A stretch of 64,000 nucleotides of DNA, from NCBI RefSeq assembly GCF_001907675.1, contig NZ_MPNT01000002.1:248001-312000 (forward strand). The letters are read 5' to 3'. Source of the stretch: Mycobacterium paraffinicum (GTDB lineage: Bacteria > Actinomycetota > Actinomycetes > Mycobacteriales > Mycobacteriaceae). The notes under the pieces were generated by a model. The model was not told the DNA's origin. It ran no database searches and worked only from the letters and a program-made list of their open reading frames with translations. Positions 61,508 to 64,000 of this stretch are shown here, piece by piece. The position numbers and the translations under genes are program-made. The number at the start of each line of letters is the position of its first letter. The stretch's first letter is position 1.

Positions 61508-62527
61508 GTGACCCGCGCATCCATCTCCATCGAACCCGCCCTCCCGGCGGCGCACGGGCCGTTGTCGACCGCGGTCCGGCGCGCCCTGACCGGGCCGCCG
61601 TCGCATGACCACCTGACCCGCATCGGCGCGTCCGTTCGCGACTCGAACCCGTACGGGTTGGATCTGCAACTGGCGCTGTGCATGTGCTACGAGTTGCACT
61701 ACCGGGGCTTCGCGGGCGTGGACCCCGGCTGGGAGTGGAACCCGGCGCTACTGGCGCTGCGCGGCGAACTGGAGCGCGTTTTCCTGGCCGGTGTGCACCG
61801 CGACGTCGGACCCATCGCATCGGATCACACGGCGGCCGCCGAGATGGACGCCATTTCGGTCGAACCGGTCGACGGCACCGGACCCTCGTATTACCTGCGC
61901 GACAGCGGCACCTGGCAGCAGATGCGCGAATACTTCGTGCACCGGTCGGTGTATCACCTCAAGGAGGGTGATCCGCACGCGTGGGCGATCCCGCGTCTGA
62001 CGGGTGTCGCGAAAGCGGCTTTCGTGGCAATCGAATTCGACGAGTACGGCGCCGGTCAGGGCCCCCGGCTGCACCAGCAGCTTTTCGCCGATTTGATGGC
62101 GGCCGCGAACTTGGACGCCACGTATCTGGCCTACGCGGACGCCGTCCCCGCCGAAGCTCTGGCGGCGGTCAACCTCATGTCACTGTTCGGGCTGCACCGC
62201 GAGCTGCGTGGCGCGGCGATCGGGCACTTCGCGTCGACCGAGATCACCTCGCCGCCGGGGTCCCGCCGAATGGTGCAGGCGCTGCAGCGCGTGGGCGCAC
62301 CGGCGGCCTGCGTCGAGTTCTATGCCGAGCACGTCGAGGCCGACGCGGTGCACGAACACGTCGTGCGCATCGATGTGGTCGGCGACCTGGTCGCCCGGGA
62401 GCCGCAGCTCGATCGCGACATCGTGTTCGGGATCCGCGCGCATGCCGCGGTCGAAAACCGTTTGGCCGATGCGGTTATGGCGTCGTGGCAGCAGGGTCGG
62501 ACGTCGTTGCGGCGGCCGCTGAACTAG
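61508..62527 (+). CDS. Heme-oxygenase-like di-iron oxidase (HDO) family protein
   Basis: A 339-residue helical protein of the 'iron-containing redox enzyme' family. Candidate metal ligands lie in CYELHYRGF, VAIEFDEYGAGQGPRLHQQLF and VEFYAEHVEADAVHEHVV (Glu/His-rich helices). HDO relatives perform oxidative chemistry such as decarboxylation or N-oxygenation. GTG 61508 is preferred over 61502 because the latter lies within the promoter's expected start region. Overlaps the convergent CDGSH gene by 53 nt. Confidence 0.8.
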   Translation: MTRASISIEPALPAAHGPLSTAVRRALTGPPSHDHLTRIGASVRDSNPYGLDLQLALCMCYELHYRGFAGVDPGWEWNPALLALRGELERVFLAGVHRDVGPIASDHTAAAEMDAISVEPVDGTGPSYYLRDSGTWQQMREYFVHRSVYHLKEGDPHAWAIPRLTGVAKAAFVAIEFDEYGAGQGPRLHQQLFADLMAAANLDATYLAYADAVPAEALAAVNLMSLFGLHRELRGAAIGHFASTEITSPPGSRRMVQALQRVGAPAACVEFYAEHVEADAVHEHVVRIDVVGDLVAREPQLDRDIVFGIRAHAAVENRLADAVMASWQQGRTSLRRPLN

Positions 62528-62723
62528 CGGTCCGCTGCGCCAGCTTCCGGCATCGCCGATGGCTGGTGTCGCACAGGGGATAGTTCTCGCTGCGCCGACA
62601 GGTGCAAATCGCCACCATGAACCGGTCGGACTCGACGACCTCCCCGTTCGGCATCTCGATGCGCACCGGGCCGGACACCAGCACCGGCCCGCCGGCAACC
62701 ACCTGGACGCGGGTGGCGGTCAC
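62475..62723 (-). CDS. CDGSH iron-sulfur protein
   Basis: An 82-residue protein. CTCRRSENYPLCDTSH is the CDGSH motif (CxC...C..H) that binds a [2Fe-2S] cluster with three Cys and one His. Preceded by a beta strand (GPVRIEMPNGEVVESDRFMVAICTC). GTG 62723 overlaps the methyltransferase stop as GTGA. Probably an electron carrier for the neighbouring HDO enzyme. Confidence 0.88.
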   Translation of the reverse strand: MTATRVQVVAGGPVLVSGPVRIEMPNGEVVESDRFMVAICTCRRSENYPLCDTSHRRCRKLAQRTASSAAAATTSDPAATTP

Positions 62724-63409
62724 CGCTTGTCCGCCCGGATCACGATCAGTTCCTCTTCCCGGAGGCCGCGCGGTATCAGGCCGACGCTTTCCAACCACGT
62801 CGCGCGCGCCGCCATCACCGGACCGAACGGTATCCACTTGCGGGCAACGACTCTCGCGTCCATCCCCGCCCACTTCAGGGAATCCAGGGATTGCTGAACG
62901 CCGGCCAGCGCCGAGTGCACGAGCAGCAGGGAGCCGCCGTCACACAACAACTTCGGCGCCGCCTCGCACAGCGGATCCAACACCATCCGGCCATCCGGGC
63001 CGGCGTTCCAGGCCCACGACGGGCCCGCGCTGGGGCCGATGTACTCCGTGTCGCCGCGCGGCGGGGTGGGCACATACGGCGGGTTCGACACCACGACGTC
63101 GAACGGCGCGCAGTCAAGCGCATCGCTCCAGGTGCCCTTGCGCACATCGACATTCACGCCGACAGCGGCCGCGTTGCTGCGAGTGCAGCCCACCGCATGC
63201 GGGCAGATGTCGAAGGCCGTCACGTCGGCGCCGCCCATCTCGGCGGCGGCGATCGCCACGAATCCGCTGCCAGTACATACGTCGAGGACTCGCCGCCCCG
63301 GAATGAGAGCGCTTTCCTGCATCACATTTACCAGAAATCGGGAATCGTCCTGGGGCTGATACACGTTCGAAGCAGCCGAGACAGCGGGTCCTGGATATGT
63401 TGTGGTCAA
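62720..63409 (-). CDS. SAM-dependent methyltransferase (HemK2/MTQ2-like)
   Basis: A 229-residue class I methyltransferase. Motif I is VLDVCTGSGFVAIAAAE; the catalytic NPPY is VVSNPPYVPTP, typical for N-methylation of Gln or nucleotides. The N-terminus is MTTTYPGPAVSAASNVYQPQDDS. TTG 63409. In an operon with CDGSH and opposite the HDO gene, so its substrate may belong to that pathway instead of a release factor. Confidence 0.82.
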   Translation of the reverse strand: MTTTYPGPAVSAASNVYQPQDDSRFLVNVMQESALIPGRRVLDVCTGSGFVAIAAAEMGGADVTAFDICPHAVGCTRSNAAAVGVNVDVRKGTWSDALDCAPFDVVVSNPPYVPTPPRGDTEYIGPSAGPSWAWNAGPDGRMVLDPLCEAAPKLLCDGGSLLLVHSALAGVQQSLDSLKWAGMDARVVARKWIPFGPVMAARATWLESVGLIPRGLREEELIVIRADKR

Positions 63410-63507
63410 CTTTGGCCTTTCGACAGATCGCCGCGGCGATCACTCTTGGCCTGTGTAATGCCCGCAAACCGTTGCCTTCAAACGGCGTGGGGAAAGGGCG
63501 ATCTCCG

Positions 63508-64000
63508 CTAACCGGTGGGCGCGTGCGCGAATTGCTTGACGATGGTCGCGCAGAACGCCGGCAGGTCCGACGGTGAGCGACTCGAGATCAAATTACCGTC
63601 GACGACGACCTCCTCATCGACCACGTTCGCACCCGCGTTGCGGAGGTCGGTGCGAATGGACGGATACGACGTGAGCGTCCTGCCCTCCGCCACCCCGGCT
63701 TCCACCAGCGTCCACGGACCGTGACAGATTGCGGCGACCGGCTTTCCGGAAGCGACGAAGTCACGCACGAACGAGACCGCTGAGCTATCCACGCGTAGCT
63801 TGTCCGGGTTCACCGTGCCGCCCGGAAGCACCAGGCCATCGAATTCAGACGGCGAAACGTCCGACACCGCGCGGTCGACGCTGAAAGTTCCGGCCGGCTC
63901 GAGGTCGTGGTTACGGGCCTGGATTTCGCCGCTCTTCAACGAAAGAAGCTCAACTTGGGCACCGGCCTCTTTCAGGGCGGCGCGGGGCTGTTCGAGTTCG
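63508..64000 (-). CDS. DJ-1/PfpI-family protein (partial, N-terminus outside window)
   Basis: The visible part is 164 codons, open to the window edge (ELEQPRAALKEAGAQVELLSL precedes the first internal start). The nucleophile elbow AICHGPW contains the catalytic Cys, FDGLVLPGG is the conserved strand, and LPAFCATIVKQF closes it. YhbO/PfpI-type enzymes act as glyoxalases, deglycases or stress proteases. Frequently in general-stress regulons. Confidence 0.9.
   Translation of the reverse strand, partial: ELEQPRAALKEAGAQVELLSLKSGEIQARNHDLEPAGTFSVDRAVSDVSPSEFDGLVLPGGTVNPDKLRVDSSAVSFVRDFVASGKPVAAICHGPWTLVEAGVAEGRTLTSYPSIRTDLRNAGANVVDEEVVVDGNLISSRSPSDLPAFCATIVKQFAHAPTG

Overview
The window is a high-GC actinobacterial chromosome segment. 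Gene content, order and sequence match the Mycobacterium tuberculosis Rv3646c-Rv3687c region: topA, cspA, a helicase, the Tad/ssd secretion genes, the Ms1/MTS2823 RNA, dppABCD, acs, marP, nth, crp, bagAB, whiB4, ponA2, cds1, tRNA-Pro and rsfB. PE/PGRS genes are absent. The organism is most likely a slow-growing non-tuberculous mycobacterium; that species-level reading is an inference from recognised families, not from a database search.

Layout. 1-7.4 kb: topA (3' end outside the window), an Rv3647c-like gene, cspA, a MrfA-type helicase and the Rv3651 orthologue. 7.4-10.1 kb: a three-gene operon absent from the M. tuberculosis order, pairing a tetraether-synthase-like radical SAM enzyme with an Lgt paralogue. 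10.1-13.0 and 23.9-25.6 kb: one Tad-type pilus/secretion operon (ssd-tadA-tadB-tadC-flp-tadE-tadE-like, minus strand), cut inside the Walker A codons of tadA. 13.0-23.9 kb: the cutting element, an 11-kb mini-prophage or phage satellite. It has a large serine integrase, small regulators, a replication-type protein whose gene carries iteron-like repeats, a capsid kit (protease, decoration protein, major capsid protein, scaffold) and cargo. No terminase, portal, tail or lysis gene is recognisable. The cargo includes a DprA-like protein coupled to a ComF-like phosphoribosyltransferase, a candidate defence module. 26-53 kb: conserved mycobacterial core (HAD phosphatase, Ms1 RNA, Dpp heme/peptide importer, acs, proteases, ephE, DNA repair, CRP, BagAB, WhiB4, PonA2, cysteine desulfhydrase, tRNA-Pro). 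53-64 kb: a stress-response block. It holds small membrane proteins, rsfB, a stressosome operon (RsbR-RsbS-RsbT-RsbX and a PAS-GAF-PP2C-kinase hub protein), two sequences matching the sigma-F promoter consensus, and a heme-oxygenase-fold/CDGSH/methyltransferase cluster, ending in a DJ-1/PfpI gene that runs off the window.

How the parts relate. Most operons are tightly packed with ATGA or GTGA overlaps, and many start codons sit 6-7 nt after a TANNNT box, as expected for leaderless mycobacterial mRNAs. The satellite inactivates tadA and separates tadBC and the pilins from the upstream part of their operon. Precise excision would restore a GxGAGKTT motif, so the element could act as a reversible switch on the Tad system. 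In the last 10 kb, an RsbRST module, an anti-anti-sigma factor, PP2C phosphatases, a fused RsbW-like kinase domain and sigma-F-type promoters lie together, suggesting a self-contained stress-sensing and output locus.
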